NCBI RefSeq assembly: GCF_013409425.1
Contig: NZ_JACCAC010000001.1
Span: 1,860,001-1,924,000 of the forward strand
Origin: Nocardioides perillae
GTDB taxonomy: Bacteria; Actinomycetota; Actinomycetes; Propionibacteriales; Nocardioidaceae
Direction of reading: 5' to 3'
DNA: 64,000 nt
Position 1 is the first letter of the stretch; each line of letters opens with the position of its first letter. A program made the translations under genes and the position numbers. The notes under the pieces were generated by a model. It was not told where the DNA came from. It was given only the letters and a program-made list of their open reading frames with translations, and searched no databases. Positions 7,766 to 17,360 of the stretch are shown one piece after another.

Positions 7766-10700
7766 TCAGTAGTCGTCGCCGGCCGCGGGGCGCACCGGCG
7801 CGAACGCCGCGTCGAGCAGCCGCTTCTGCTCCTCGACGTGGCGCTTCATGGTGCCCACCGACGGCGAGGAGCTCGCGGGACGCGTGACCGGCTCGACCTC
7901 GTGGTCCAGCTGCGGCCAGACGTTGAGGGCGTAGTTGGGCCACGGGCCCATGTTGACCGGCTCGTCCTGCACCCAGCGCACGGCCTTCAGGTTCGGGTAC
8001 GACGCCAGCTCGGCCGCGATGTCCTCGACCGGGCGGGGGTAGAGCTGCTCGACGCGGCCGATCGCGAAGCGCTGGCCGTCCTCGCGCTTGCTGCGCTCCA
8101 CCACGAGGTCCCAGGTGACGCGACCCGAGCAGAGCAGCACGGTGTCGACGGCCTCCTTGTCGGCGCCCTCGTCGCCGATGAACGGGCGGAAGGTGCCGGA
8201 GGTGAAGTCCTCGGGCTGCGAGGCGGCCTCCTTGCGCTTGAGCATCGACTTCGGCGTGAAGACCACCAGCGGGCGGTGCTCCTCGCCGAGCGAGTGGCGG
8301 CGCAGCAGGTGGAAGTACGACGCCGGGGTGCTCGGCTGCGCGACCACGAAGGCGTCCTCGGCGGTCATCGTCATGAACCGCTCGATGCGCGCCGAGGAGT
8401 GGTCGGGGCCCTGGCCCTCGTAGCCGTGGGGGAGGAGGAGCACGACGCCGGACTGCTGGCGCCACTTGGTCTCGCCCGAGGAGATGAACTCGTCGATGAT
8501 CGTCTGCGCGCCGTTGACGAAGTCGCCGAACTGCGCCTCCCACAGCACGAGCGCCTCGGGACGCGCGACGGAGTAGCCGTACTCGAACCCGAGGGCGGCG
8601 TACTCGCTGAGCAGCGAGTCGTAGACGTGGAACTTCGCCTGGTCCTCGGTGAGGTTGGACAGCGGGGTCCACTCGTCGGCGTTCTGGCGGTCGATGATGG
8701 TGGCGAAGCGCTGCACGAAGGTGCCGCGGCGCGAGTCCTGACCGGCCAGGCGCACGGGGCGACCGTCCATCAGCAGCGAGCCGAAGGCCAGGATCTCGCC
8801 GGTGCCCCAGTCGATCGGGCCCTCGGTGATCGCGGTGGCGCGTCGCTGCAGCTGCGGCATCACCTTGGGGTGCACCGTGAAGCCCTCGGGCGGGGTGACG
8901 TAGGCGTCGGAGATGCGCTTGAGAACCTCGGGGCCGATCGCGGTCGCGGTCTCCCCGGCGGGCTTCTCGGGGTAGTCGGGGACGGTGGTCCACTCCGAGG
9001 GCTGAGCGGTGGCCTCGCGGACCTCGGTGAAGACCCGCTCGAGCTGCTGCTGGTAGTCGCGCAGGACCTGCTCGGCCTCCTCGACGGTGATGTCGCCGCG
9101 ACCGATCAGCGACTCGGTGTAGAGCTTGCGCACCGAGCGCTTCTGCTCGATCAGGTCGTACATCAGCGGCTGGGTGTACGACGGGTCGTCGCCCTCGTTG
9201 TGCCCGCGGCGGCGGTAGCACACCAGGTCGATGACGACGTCCTTGTTGAAGGCCTGGCGGTACTCGAAGGCCAGCCGCGCCACCCGGATGCACGCCTCGG
9301 GGTCGTCGCCGTTGACGTGGAAGATCGGGGCCTGCACCATCCGCGCGACGTCGGTGCAGTAGAGCGAGGAGCGCGACGCGCCCGGCGAGGTCGTGAAGCC
9401 GACCTGGTTGTTGACGATGACGTGGATCGTGCCGCCGGTGCGGTAGCCGCGCAGCTGGCTGAGGTTGAGGGTCTCGGCCACGACGCCCTGGCCCGCGAAG
9501 GCCGCGTCGCCGTGGACCAGCAGCGGCAGGACGGGGTAGTCGGTGCCGCGGTCCAGCACGTCCTGCTTGGCGCGCGCGATGCCCTCGAGCACCGGGTCGA
9601 CCGCCTCGAGGTGCGAGGGGTTCGCGGCCACCGAGACCTTGATCCGGTCGCCGGTGCCGGCCTCGAACTCGCCCTCGGCGCCGAGGTGGTACTTCACGTC
9701 GCCGGAGCCCTGGACCGTGCGCGGGTCGATGTTGCCCTCGAACTCGCGGAAGATCTGGGAGTACTTCTTGCCGACGATGTTGGCCAGCACGTTGAGGCGA
9801 CCGCGGTGGGCCATGCCCATCGCCACCTCGTCGAGACCCGCCTCGGCGGCCGCCTCGCAGATCTCGTCGAGCACCGCGACCGTCGTCTCGCCGCCCTCGA
9901 GGCTGAAGCGCTTCTGCCCGACGAACTTCGTCTGCAGGAAGGTCTCGAACGCCTCGGCCTGGTTGAGCTTGAGCAGGATGCGCAGCTGCTCCTCGCGGGG
10001 CGGCTTGGTGTGCGGCTGCTCCACCCGCTGCTGGAGCCACCGGCGCTGCTCGGGGTCCTGGATGTGCATGTACTCGATGCCGGTGGTGCGCACGTAGGAG
10101 TCGCGCAGGATGCCGAGGATCTGGCGCAGCTTCATGAAGCGGCGGCCCTCGCCGCCGAACGAGCCGGTCGCGAACTCGCGGTCGAGGTCCCACAGCGTGA
10201 GGCCGTGGCTCTCGATCTCCAGGTCGGGGTGGCTGCGCTGGCGGTACTCGAGCGGGTCGGTGTCGGCCATCATGTGGCCGCGCACGCGGAAGGCGTGGAT
10301 CAGCTCGAGGATCCGGGCCTGCTTGCCGATCTCGTCGTCGTGCGAGGTGGCGATGTCCTGCGCCCAGCGGATCGGCTCGTAGGGGATGCGCAGCGAGCGG
10401 AAGATCTCGTCGTAGAAGTCCTCCGCGCCCAGCAGCAGCTGGTGCACGCGGCGCAGGAACTCACCCGACTGCGCGCCCTGGATGACGCGGTGGTCGTAGG
10501 TCGAGGTGATCGTCATGATGCGGCTGATCGCGTTGCGCGTCAGCGCGTCCTCCGACGCACCCTGCCAGCCGGGCGGGTACTCCATCGCGCCGACGCCGAT
10601 GATCGCGCCCTGGCCCTTCATCAGGCGCGGCACCGAGTGGTTGGTGCCGATCGTGCCGGGGTTGGTCAGCGAGATGGTCGTGCCCTGGAAGTCGCCGACG

Positions 10701-11635
10701 GTGAGCTTGCCGTCGCGCGCCTTGCGCACGACGTCCTCGTAGGCGGTCCAGAAGGCGGCGAAGTCCATCGTCTCGGCGGCCTTGATCGACGGCACGAGCA
10801 GCTGGCGGGTGCCGTCGGGCTTCGGCACGTCGATGGCGAGGCCGAGGTTGACGTGGGCCGGGGTGATCAGGTGCGGCTTGCCGTCGACGACGTCGTAGCC
10901 GACGTTCATCTCCGGCATCGAGCGCAGCGCCTTGACCAGCGCGAAGCCGATGAGGTGGGTGAAGGAGACCTTGCCGCCGCGGGCGCGGGCCAGGTGGTTG
11001 TTGATGACGACGCGGTTGTCCCACAGCAGCTTGACCGGCACCGAGCGCACCGAGGTCGCGGTGGGCACGCTCAACGACTCGTCCATGTTCTTCGCGGTGC
11101 GCGCCGGGGCGCCGCGCAGCACCGTCACCGTCGGCGCGTCGCTGGCCTCGGAGGGGGCCGGCGGGCGGGGGTCCTTCGCGACGGGCGTGCCCTCGCCCCG
11201 CGCGGGCTCGGCGGCCGCGACCTCCGGGCGCTTGGTCGCCTTGGGCACGGGGTTCGCCTGGGCGGCGGGGGCCTTCTCGGGAGCCTTCTGGGGGGCCTTC
11301 TGGGGGGCCTTCTCGGGGGCCTTCTCAGGGGCCTTCGCGGGAGCAGAGGAGCGGGCCGGCGCCTTCGCCGGACCGGCGGAGGTGCGGGGGCCACCCGACG
11401 CCGCGGGCGCACCGGAGCCGTTCGACGCGCCGTTCGACGCACCGTGGGAGACGCCGTCGGCCGCGGCCGGGGCGGCGGTGCCCTCGAAGAACGCGCGCCA
11501 CGCCGGGTCCACGCTCGCGGGGTCCTTGCGGTACTGCTCCTGCATCTCCTCGACGAGCCACTCGTTGGCTCCGAAACCGGCGGCGTCCGCCGGCGTCGTG
11601 TCGCTGGGAGACTGGTTGCCAGGGGACTGCGGCAC
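7766..11635 (-). CDS. kgd: Multifunctional 2-oxoglutarate decarboxylase / dehydrogenase E1-E2 (Kgd)
   Basis: A 1,289-residue actinobacterial fusion enzyme of the TCA cycle. The N-terminal E1-type anchor helix is at about residues 22-52 ([18 protein letters not shown]). A flexible Ala/Pro/Lys linker with KAP repeats follows (about 91-123), then the E2 acyltransferase core (about 170-400) with DHRVIQGA at 381-388. The long thiamine-diphosphate E1 module fills the rest (HRGRLNVL, then GDAAFAGQG). It converts 2-oxoglutarate to succinyl-CoA with Lpd and the AceE/SucB system, or to succinic semialdehyde. The GTG at 11635 is chosen because a GGAAGAGG ribosome site precedes it; the longer frame upstream lacks the family N terminus. 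It is divergent to the lipoprotein gene at 11839. Confidence 0.95.
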   Translation of the reverse strand: MPQSPGNQSPSDTTPADAAGFGANEWLVEEMQEQYRKDPASVDPAWRAFFEGTAAPAAADGVSHGASNGASNGSGAPAASGGPRTSAGPAKAPARSSAPAKAPEKAPEKAPQKAPQKAPEKAPAAQANPVPKATKRPEVAAAEPARGEGTPVAKDPRPPAPSEASDAPTVTVLRGAPARTAKNMDESLSVPTATSVRSVPVKLLWDNRVVINNHLARARGGKVSFTHLIGFALVKALRSMPEMNVGYDVVDGKPHLITPAHVNLGLAIDVPKPDGTRQLLVPSIKAAETMDFAAFWTAYEDVVRKARDGKLTVGDFQGTTISLTNPGTIGTNHSVPRLMKGQGAIIGVGAMEYPPGWQGASEDALTRNAISRIMTITSTYDHRVIQGAQSGEFLRRVHQLLLGAEDFYDEIFRSLRIPYEPIRWAQDIATSHDDEIGKQARILELIHAFRVRGHMMADTDPLEYRQRSHPDLEIESHGLTLWDLDREFATGSFGGEGRRFMKLRQILGILRDSYVRTTGIEYMHIQDPEQRRWLQQRVEQPHTKPPREEQLRILLKLNQAEAFETFLQTKFVGQKRFSLEGGETTVAVLDEICEAAAEAGLDEVAMGMAHRGRLNVLANIVGKKYSQIFREFEGNIDPRTVQGSGDVKYHLGAEGEFEAGTGDRIKVSVAANPSHLEAVDPVLEGIARAKQDVLDRGTDYPVLPLLVHGDAAFAGQGVVAETLNLSQLRGYRTGGTIHVIVNNQVGFTTSPGASRSSLYCTDVARMVQAPIFHVNGDDPEACIRVARLAFEYRQAFNKDVVIDLVCYRRRGHNEGDDPSYTQPLMYDLIEQKRSVRKLYTESLIGRGDITVEEAEQVLRDYQQQLERVFTEVREATAQPSEWTTVPDYPEKPAGETATAIGPEVLKRISDAYVTPPEGFTVHPKVMPQLQRRATAITEGPIDWGTGEILAFGSLLMDGRPVRLAGQDSRRGTFVQRFATIIDRQNADEWTPLSNLTEDQAKFHVYDSLLSEYAALGFEYGYSVARPEALVLWEAQFGDFVNGAQTIIDEFISSGETKWRQQSGVVLLLPHGYEGQGPDHSSARIERFMTMTAEDAFVVAQPSTPASYFHLLRRHSLGEEHRPLVVFTPKSMLKRKEAASQPEDFTSGTFRPFIGDEGADKEAVDTVLLCSGRVTWDLVVERSKREDGQRFAIGRVEQLYPRPVEDIAAELASYPNLKAVRWVQDEPVNMGPWPNYALNVWPQLDHEVEPVTRPASSSPSVGTMKRHVEEQKRLLDAAFAPVRPAAGDDY

Positions 11636-11838
11636 GGCTGCGTTCGCCTCTTCCGGATCTGCGCGCGGGTGTGGGGTGCTGCGACGTCCCAGGCTAGTCC
11701 CACGCCGCGCCGAATGCAGGGTCCGGGGCCATGTTTCGGGCACCGTATGACCCGAGCCACACCCACGGGGTCGGTGCGCGGCGAGCGGGCGCCGCGACGT
11801 ACCCTGCCGCGTTCTGCCGACCTGCCCCCGGAGGTCTC

Positions 11839-12429
11839 GTGCCACCCCGCTCGACCCCGCTCCTCGCCGTGCTCGCCGTCCTCGTCGCCCTGCTCGCCGG
11901 CTGCACCGACGGCCCCGCGCCGGAGCGCGGCTCCGGCGACGACCCCGCGACCGCCGACCGGGCGGCCGGCCGCCCGGCGCTCACGACGACGGTCCGTCCC
12001 GGCGAGGTCGTCGGCCGGCTGCCGGTGCGGGCCCGGCGGGCGGCCCTGCGCGGGGTGCGGGAGGCCGTCGACGGGTGGGTCGACGCGGCGTACGTCGCGG
12101 GGCCCTGGCCGCGTCGCGACTTCTCGCGGGCCTTCCCCCGGTTCACCCGCGGCGCGCGGCAGCAGGCCTACCGCGACGCGCGCCTGCTGAGCAACGTCGG
12201 CATCGGCCCTCGCGTGGAGGCCGTGCAGGCCACCCAGCGGCGCGTCGTCGTCGACCTGCTCGCCCGCGACCGCCGCGTCCAGGCGGCGACCGCCCGCGTG
12301 CGCCTGGCCTTCCGCACCCGCGGCGAGGTGGAGCGCACCGTCCGCGTGCGTGGCCGCCTCTTCCTGACCCTGTCGCCCGGTGGGTGGCGGGTCTTCGGCT
12401 ACGACCTGGTGAAGGAGGGCCGGCCGTGA
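11839..12429 (+). CDS. Predicted lipoprotein, function unknown
   Basis: A 196-residue protein with a short basic start, a hydrophobic stretch [15 protein letters not shown] and a lipobox Cys near residue 21, so it is likely to be lipid-anchored outside the membrane. The mature part is Arg-rich and contains KEGRP at the C terminus. Its second half looks like a small alpha+beta, possibly NTF2-like, domain, but I cannot confirm that. A GGAGGT ribosome site directly precedes the GTG. It overlaps the LCP gene by four bases (GTGA), which suggests a joint role at the cell envelope. Confidence 0.75.
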   Translation: MPPRSTPLLAVLAVLVALLAGCTDGPAPERGSGDDPATADRAAGRPALTTTVRPGEVVGRLPVRARRAALRGVREAVDGWVDAAYVAGPWPRRDFSRAFPRFTRGARQQAYRDARLLSNVGIGPRVEAVQATQRRVVVDLLARDRRVQAATARVRLAFRTRGEVERTVRVRGRLFLTLSPGGWRVFGYDLVKEGRP

Positions 12430-13406
12430 CCGCCCCGTCCCGCGTGCTGCCCCGCGTGCTGCCCCGCGTGCTGCCCCGTCTGGTGCCCCGACTGTCGTCC
12501 CGACTCCTGCCCCGGGCCGCACGGCGGGGGGTCGCCCTGGTGAGCGTGCTCGCCGCCGTCGCCGTGGCGGTGCCCGACGCCGCGGTCCGACCCGCCGACG
12601 TCGTGCTCGTCGACGTGGCGCGGGCGCAGGGCGTCGACCTCACGCCGCGGGTGGTCTGGGTGCTGGCGGTCGGCTCCGACGCGCGGCCCGGCCAGCGGAT
12701 GACCCGCACCCGCGCCGACGCGCTGCAGCTCGTCGGCGTCGACACCCGCCGGGGCCGGGCGGTGGCCTTCGGCTTCCCGCGCGACTCCTGGGTGGAGGTG
12801 CCGGGCTACGGCAAGGGGCGCATCAACTCCGCCCTCACCTACGGCGGGCCCGCACTGCTGGCCCGCACCGTGCAGCGGCTGACGGGGATCGAGCCCGACC
12901 ACGTCCTCGTGACCCGCTTCCCCTTCTTCGAGCAGATGGTCGACGACATCGGCGGCATCACGGTCGACAACCCGCGCGCCTTCGCCGACGACGACCTCAA
13001 GCCGCAGGGGTTCCGGAAGGGACGCATCCGACTCGACGGCTACGGCGCGATGGCGTTCTCCCGCATCCGCAAGTCGCTCGCGGGCGGCGACTTCGACCGC
13101 TCGGCCAACCAGCAGCGCGCGCTGCGCGGCATCCACCGCGCCATCCGGGCCCGCGCCGACCGCCCCGGCTTCGTCGAGCGCGGCGTGCTCACGGTGCTGC
13201 GCCACACCGACACCGACCTGTCGCCCGCGGCGCTCTACCGCCTCGCGCAGGCGGTCGCCCAGGTCGACCCCGCGCGGGTGCGCACCTGCGTGCTGCCGGG
13301 CCGCATCGGCCGGGCGGGGCCGGCCAGCGTGGTCTTTCCCGACGTCGCCCGCGCCCGCCGGTGGGGCGCCGCCGCCGCGCAGGACGCCGCGCTGCGCCGC
13401 TGCTGA
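12426..13406 (+). CDS. LytR-CpsA-Psr (LCP) family cell-wall polymer ligase-like protein
   Basis: A 326-residue protein with a basic N terminus containing three VLPR repeats, one membrane anchor (GVALVSVLAAVAVAV) and an extracytoplasmic LCP domain. Family signatures include VGSDARPGQRMTRTRADALQ, FPRDSWVEVPGYGKGRINSA and the late AFSRIRKSLAGGDFDRSANQQ stretch, with the conserved Arg and Asp residues that bind the polyprenyl-pyrophosphate head group. Family members attach teichoic acids, arabinogalactan or other polymers to peptidoglycan. It is translationally coupled to the upstream lipoprotein. The polymer handled here is unknown. Confidence 0.85.
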   Translation: MTAPSRVLPRVLPRVLPRLVPRLSSRLLPRAARRGVALVSVLAAVAVAVPDAAVRPADVVLVDVARAQGVDLTPRVVWVLAVGSDARPGQRMTRTRADALQLVGVDTRRGRAVAFGFPRDSWVEVPGYGKGRINSALTYGGPALLARTVQRLTGIEPDHVLVTRFPFFEQMVDDIGGITVDNPRAFADDDLKPQGFRKGRIRLDGYGAMAFSRIRKSLAGGDFDRSANQQRALRGIHRAIRARADRPGFVERGVLTVLRHTDTDLSPAALYRLAQAVAQVDPARVRTCVLPGRIGRAGPASVVFPDVARARRWGAAAAQDAALRRC

Positions 13407-13416
13407 GCGGTCGGCC

Positions 13417-13463
13417 GGGGGCCAGGGGCCGGGGGCCGGGGGCCGGGGGCCGGGGGCCGGGGG
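13417..13463 (+). repeat. GGGGGCC tandem repeat with G-quadruplex potential
   Basis: About seven runs of four or five G are separated by CC or CCA in a roughly 7-bp period, directly after the LCP gene. The spacing (G-runs with two- or three-base loops) is suitable for a plus-strand G-quadruplex. It lies in a 262-bp gap that holds no gene. Confidence 0.7.
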
Positions 13464-13470
13464 AGGACGT

Positions 13471-13508
13471 CGGAGAGGGCGACCCCCATGGGCGTGCCGC
13501 CCTCTCCG
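13471..13508. terminator. Inverted repeat, possible terminator of the LCP operon
   Basis: Perfect 11-bp arms (13471-13481 and 13498-13508) with a 16-base loop, placed just after the G-rich repeat and between two convergent genes. There is no T tract. Confidence 0.5.
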
Positions 13509-13668
13509 TCTGCCTCAACGACCCGGGCGCCCGGAGGTCACGCGGGCCGCGGCGCGCACGGCGTACGCCGGGTGGTGGCGGTCGTGGGAACGCCGACGGG
13601 GCGGCCCTCCCGCAGGAGGACCGCCTCGTGGCGGACGTCGTGGTGACGCCGGGTGGCGCTGTCGGGCG

Positions 13669-15219
13669 TCAGCCCTTCTGCTTGGCGAAGATGTTCGCCT
13701 CGCCGATGCGCATGGTGAGCACGTCGAAGCCGGGCGCGATGAGCTTGAGCACGAGCGGCTTGTAGGCGCGGCCGAGGCGGCCCGTGCCCGACGGCAGCGC
13801 CGCGAGGATGCCCTCGCCGCCGTTGCCGAAGGTGAACTCGAGCGGCTTGCCGACCACGGGCAGCGGCAGCACCTGGTCACCCAGCTTGACCTTGCCCGCC
13901 ACCGTGGCGCGCTGCACGTAGGTGCGCAGCGGCTGGTTCTTGACCTTGATCAGCTTGCGGGTGTTGACCGCGACCTCGGTGGTGAGGTCGGTCAGCGTGA
14001 GGCCGGCGAAGGGGATCGAGATCTCGCCGACGTCGGTGCGCATGACGCCGCGGCTCCACGGCTGGTTGGTGACGCGGCCCTTGACCACGCGGCCGCGGGC
14101 GAAGTGCTCGCCCTTGTACATCGACTTCGCGCCGCCGACGGAGATGACGCCGAGCTGGGTCAGCAGGCTGCCGATGGCGTGGTTGCGGGTGACCCACTGG
14201 CCGCCGGTGCCCTGGCAGGGCAGGACCGCCGGGGTGTCGCTCTGGAAGGTGAGCGGCTCCAGGCCGAGCAGCGAGACCGAGAGCGGCACGCTGTGCGAGC
14301 GGAAGACAGTGCCGTAGACCGGGCCGCCGATGGCGGCGCGGGCGCGGCCGAGCTCCACCGCGGTCTGCGCCCAGTCGTCACCCCCGGTGACGTTGCCCTG
14401 GGCGTCCTTGGTGATGGGACCATCGGGGTCGACGACAAAGGTAAGCGGACGCGCAGCAGCTAGCGCGCCACGGTTGTCATCGCGCTCGACGAAGCCGCGG
14501 AGCTGGAGAGCTCCCAGGTTTGGGATGACCAGCCCGCCCGCGCTGAGAAGGGCTTTCTCCACCTCGGCGAGGAGGGCGGAGACAGGAGCGGCGCCCGCTT
14601 CTACCTGCTCAAGCAGGTCGAGGATCGGCTGGAGCTGCGGGGTCACCGGGTTGTCCCCGAGGTCCAGGTCGAAGTCGAGCAGGCTGAAGTCGGTGCGAGC
14701 GGAGTAGCCCCCGCTCTTGCTGTGTTGGGCTATGGCCTTCGAGACGACGGTGCCGAGCTCGAGGCGCGGCAGCGTGCCGAAGCCGTCGATCGGGATACCG
14801 CCCAGCTCGAGTCCGGCGAGGCGGGACACCGACTCGCTCACGTGGAGCCGGCCGCCATTCGCGGTGTAGGACCGGCTCGACGTCGAGAGAGGACCAGAGT
14901 TGATGATCTCGCGGACTTCCTCGGGCAGTGCCGCTTCGAACTGCTCAGTCAGGATGCCGCGCTCCTGCGCGGGCGCGTTCGCGACCTGGGTGCAGCGCAG
15001 CGTGGTGGCGCCGAGGCGCAGCGCGAGCGGCTCGATGCCGTCGACGACCAGCCGGCTGGCCGAGGTGTTCGCCTGGAAGGCGAAGGGGGTGCGCACGGGC
15101 TTGGCGCCCCCGTCGGCAGCCGCGGCAGCGACGGGGCTGGCGGTCATGGCCAGCGTGCCGGCGGCCGCGACGGCGGACGCGGCCGTGGCGGCGAGGGTGC
15201 GCCGCAGGGTGGTCTTCAC
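13669..15219 (-). CDS. Secreted protein of unknown function (516 aa)
   Basis: Translation from the GTG at 15219 is supported by a GGGAG ribosome site. It gives a Sec-type signal peptide (KTTLRRTLAATAASAVAAAG, then a likely cleavage after ASPVAAAA) and a large mature domain with no further membrane span. Only two cysteines are evident, in TLRCTQVAN and VLPCQGTGG. No catalytic motif is visible and I recognise no family. The middle of the gene (about 14410-14950) contains codons rare elsewhere in this window, such as ATA and CAA, so part of the coding sequence may have been exchanged by recombination. The N- and C-terminal thirds look native. Confidence 0.75.
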   Translation of the reverse strand: MKTTLRRTLAATAASAVAAAGTLAMTASPVAAAAADGGAKPVRTPFAFQANTSASRLVVDGIEPLALRLGATTLRCTQVANAPAQERGILTEQFEAALPEEVREIINSGPLSTSSRSYTANGGRLHVSESVSRLAGLELGGIPIDGFGTLPRLELGTVVSKAIAQHSKSGGYSARTDFSLLDFDLDLGDNPVTPQLQPILDLLEQVEAGAAPVSALLAEVEKALLSAGGLVIPNLGALQLRGFVERDDNRGALAAARPLTFVVDPDGPITKDAQGNVTGGDDWAQTAVELGRARAAIGGPVYGTVFRSHSVPLSVSLLGLEPLTFQSDTPAVLPCQGTGGQWVTRNHAIGSLLTQLGVISVGGAKSMYKGEHFARGRVVKGRVTNQPWSRGVMRTDVGEISIPFAGLTLTDLTTEVAVNTRKLIKVKNQPLRTYVQRATVAGKVKLGDQVLPLPVVGKPLEFTFGNGGEGILAALPSGTGRLGRAYKPLVLKLIAPGFDVLTMRIGEANIFAKQKG

Positions 15220-15487
15220 GATGTTGTCTCCCGGGGTGGAATGGTCCGCAGGCCGCACGAATCGGTGGGATCCCTCCCACGGCCTCTCGTGCGGGCAACG
15301 GCAGGATGACAACCGGGTCACGCCCGACGTGGCGAAACGGACCGGCGGTCCAGACCACTTCATGGCCCAGGTCACACCTGCCGAGACCCCGGGGTCGTGG
15401 CGGCGCTGCCGACACGGGAGTGACTCGTGGTGCCGGTGGTGCGGTGGAGCACGGCGACCCGCGCGCAGAGGCGGGTCGGGCGGTGGG

Positions 15488-15559
15488 TACCCCCGGTAGG
15501 ATTCGAACCTACGCTCCCGCCTCCGGAGGGCGGTGCTCTATCCCCTGAGCTACGGGGGC
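15488..15559 (-). tRNA. tRNA-Arg (anticodon CCG)
   Basis: A 72-nt cloverleaf on the minus strand: a 7-bp acceptor stem with a G-U first pair, D arm GCTC/GAGC, anticodon stem CCGCC/GGCGG around loop CTCCGGA (anticodon CCG), a 4-nt variable region, T arm GTAGG-TTCGAAT-CCTAC and discriminator A. CCA is not encoded. It reads Arg CGG, a very common codon in this genome, and is divergently placed next to argS. Confidence 0.95.
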
Positions 15560-15658
15560 TCGGGTGCGACCACCGTACAACCACGGCTCGCGCCGCGTGC
15601 AACCGCACCGGTCCGTCCGCGCCGGGCGACGGGTTCGGAGCGCGGCCTGGCCCGCCCT

Positions 15659-15664
15659 TAGGCT
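15659..15664 (+). promoter_or_regulatory. TAGGCT -10 hexamer for argS
   Basis: The hexamer ends six bases before the argS GTG with no ribosome site in between, consistent with a leaderless transcript. The 111-bp region up to the divergent tRNA-Arg must hold both promoters. Confidence 0.45.
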
Positions 15665-15670
15665 GGTGGG

Positions 15671-17353
15671 GTGACCCCCGAGCAGCTCTCCACCGCGATC
15701 GTCGACGTGCTGACGACGCTGTCCGACGAGGGCGCCCTGACCCTCCCCGACGGCGTCCCGACCACGGTGACGGTGGAGCGACCCCGGCAGAAGGGGCACG
15801 GCGACTACGCCACCAACGTCGCGCTGCAGCTCGGCAAGCGTGCCGGCATGGCTCCGCGCGACCTCGCCCAGCTGCTGGCGACCCGCCTCGAGGGCGTCGA
15901 CGGCGTCGCCGCCGTCGAGATCGCCGGTCCGGGCTTCCTCAACCTCACCGTCGCCGCCGGCGCCCAGGGCGCCGTCGCCGCCCGCGTGGTCGCGGAGGGT
16001 GCGGCGTACGGCCGCACGGACACCTTCGCCGGCGAGCGGGTCGACGTGGAGTTCATCTCCGCGAACCCCACCGGCCCGCTCCACCTGGGCCACACCCGGT
16101 GGGCGGTCGTCGGCGACGCCCTCGCGCGGGTGCTGGAGGCCGCCGGGGCCGACGTGACGCGCGAGTTCTACATCAACGACCGCGGCAACCAGATGGACCT
16201 CTTCGGCGCCTCGCTCGAGGCGGCCGCCCTCGGGCAGCCGACGCCGGAGAACGGCTACCACGGCGGCTACGTCGCCGACCTCGCCCGCGAGATCGTCGCC
16301 GACCGCCCGGACATCCTCGACCTCGAGGGCGCCGAGCGCACGGTGGCGTTCCGCGAGGCCGGCTACGCCCTGCAGCTGCGCCAGCAGCAGCAGCAGCTCG
16401 AGCGCTTCCAGACCCGCTTCGACGTGTGGTTCTCCGAGCGCTCGCTGCACGAGGCCGACGACGTCGCCGCCTCGCTCGAGCGGCTGCGCGCCCAGGGCCA
16501 CCTCTACGACGCCGACGGCGCGCTGTGGATGCGCACCTCGGACTTCGACGACGACAAGGACCGGGTGCTCATCCGCTCCAACGGCGAGCTGACCTACTTC
16601 GCCAGCGACACCGCCTACTACGTCGACAAGCGGCAACGCGGCTTCGACCGCTGCGTCTACCTGCTCGGCGCCGACCACCACGGCTACGTCAACCGGCTGC
16701 GGGCGATGGCGGCCTGCGCCGGCGACGACCCCGACCGCAACATCGAGGTGCTGATCGGGCAGCTGGTCAAGATCCTGCAGGACGGCGTCGAGCTCAAGCT
16801 CTCCAAGCGCGCGGGCACGCTGGTCACGCTCGAGGAGCTGATGGACCTCATCGGCGTCGACGCGCTGCGCTACACCCTCGCGCGCTACCCGGCCGACTCA
16901 CCGCTGACGCTCGACGTCGCCGAAATGACGAAGGCCAGCAGCGACAACCCCGTCTTCTACGTGCAGTACGCCCACGCCCGGGTCTCCTCCATCCTGCGCA
17001 ACGCCGCCGACCTGGGCCTCGTGCCCGACGGCGACCCGGGGAAGCTGGTCGACGAGGTCGACCCCGCGCTGCTCGCGCACGAGAAGGAGGGCGACCTGCT
17101 GCGCGCCCTCGCGGAGTTCCCCCGCGTGGTCGCCTCGGCCGCGCAGCTGCGCGAGCCGCACCGCGTCGCGCGCTACCTCGAGGAGACCGCCGGGGTCTAC
17201 CACCGCTTCTACGACAGCTGCCGCGTGCTGCCGATGGGGGAGGAGGAGCCCGGCGACCTGCACCGCGCCCGCCTGCTCCTCGTCGCCGCCACCCGCACCG
17301 TGCTCGCCAACGGCCTCGGCCTGCTCGGGGTATCCGCCCCCGAGCGGATGTGA
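15671..17353 (+). CDS. argS: Arginyl-tRNA synthetase
   Basis: A 560-residue class I synthetase that charges tRNA-Arg in the cytoplasm. The N-terminal additional domain is followed by the HIGH-type motif HLGH at residues 138-141 within NPTGPLHLGHTRWA. A KMSKS-equivalent LSKRAG sits in the middle of the protein. The helical anticodon-binding domain ends in the family's typical C-terminal Met (APERM). It heads the argS-lysA-hom-thrC-thrB-rho gene string, as in M. tuberculosis. The divergent tRNA-Arg(CCG) 111 bp away is a likely substrate. Confidence 0.97.
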   Translation: MTPEQLSTAIVDVLTTLSDEGALTLPDGVPTTVTVERPRQKGHGDYATNVALQLGKRAGMAPRDLAQLLATRLEGVDGVAAVEIAGPGFLNLTVAAGAQGAVAARVVAEGAAYGRTDTFAGERVDVEFISANPTGPLHLGHTRWAVVGDALARVLEAAGADVTREFYINDRGNQMDLFGASLEAAALGQPTPENGYHGGYVADLAREIVADRPDILDLEGAERTVAFREAGYALQLRQQQQQLERFQTRFDVWFSERSLHEADDVAASLERLRAQGHLYDADGALWMRTSDFDDDKDRVLIRSNGELTYFASDTAYYVDKRQRGFDRCVYLLGADHHGYVNRLRAMAACAGDDPDRNIEVLIGQLVKILQDGVELKLSKRAGTLVTLEELMDLIGVDALRYTLARYPADSPLTLDVAEMTKASSDNPVFYVQYAHARVSSILRNAADLGLVPDGDPGKLVDEVDPALLAHEKEGDLLRALAEFPRVVASAAQLREPHRVARYLEETAGVYHRFYDSCRVLPMGEEEPGDLHRARLLLVAATRTVLANGLGLLGVSAPERM

Positions 17354-17360
17354 GGCGACG

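Noticed and set aside
7553..12190. A 1,545-codon open frame antisense to kgd
   Set aside because: Same artefact. Its composition mirrors the reverse complement of kgd, and the sense product is unmistakable.
15220..15487. A small gene in the 268-bp gap before tRNA-Arg
   Set aside because: The frames there are short, lack ribosome sites and overlap the tRNA. I see only the secreted protein's promoter region.
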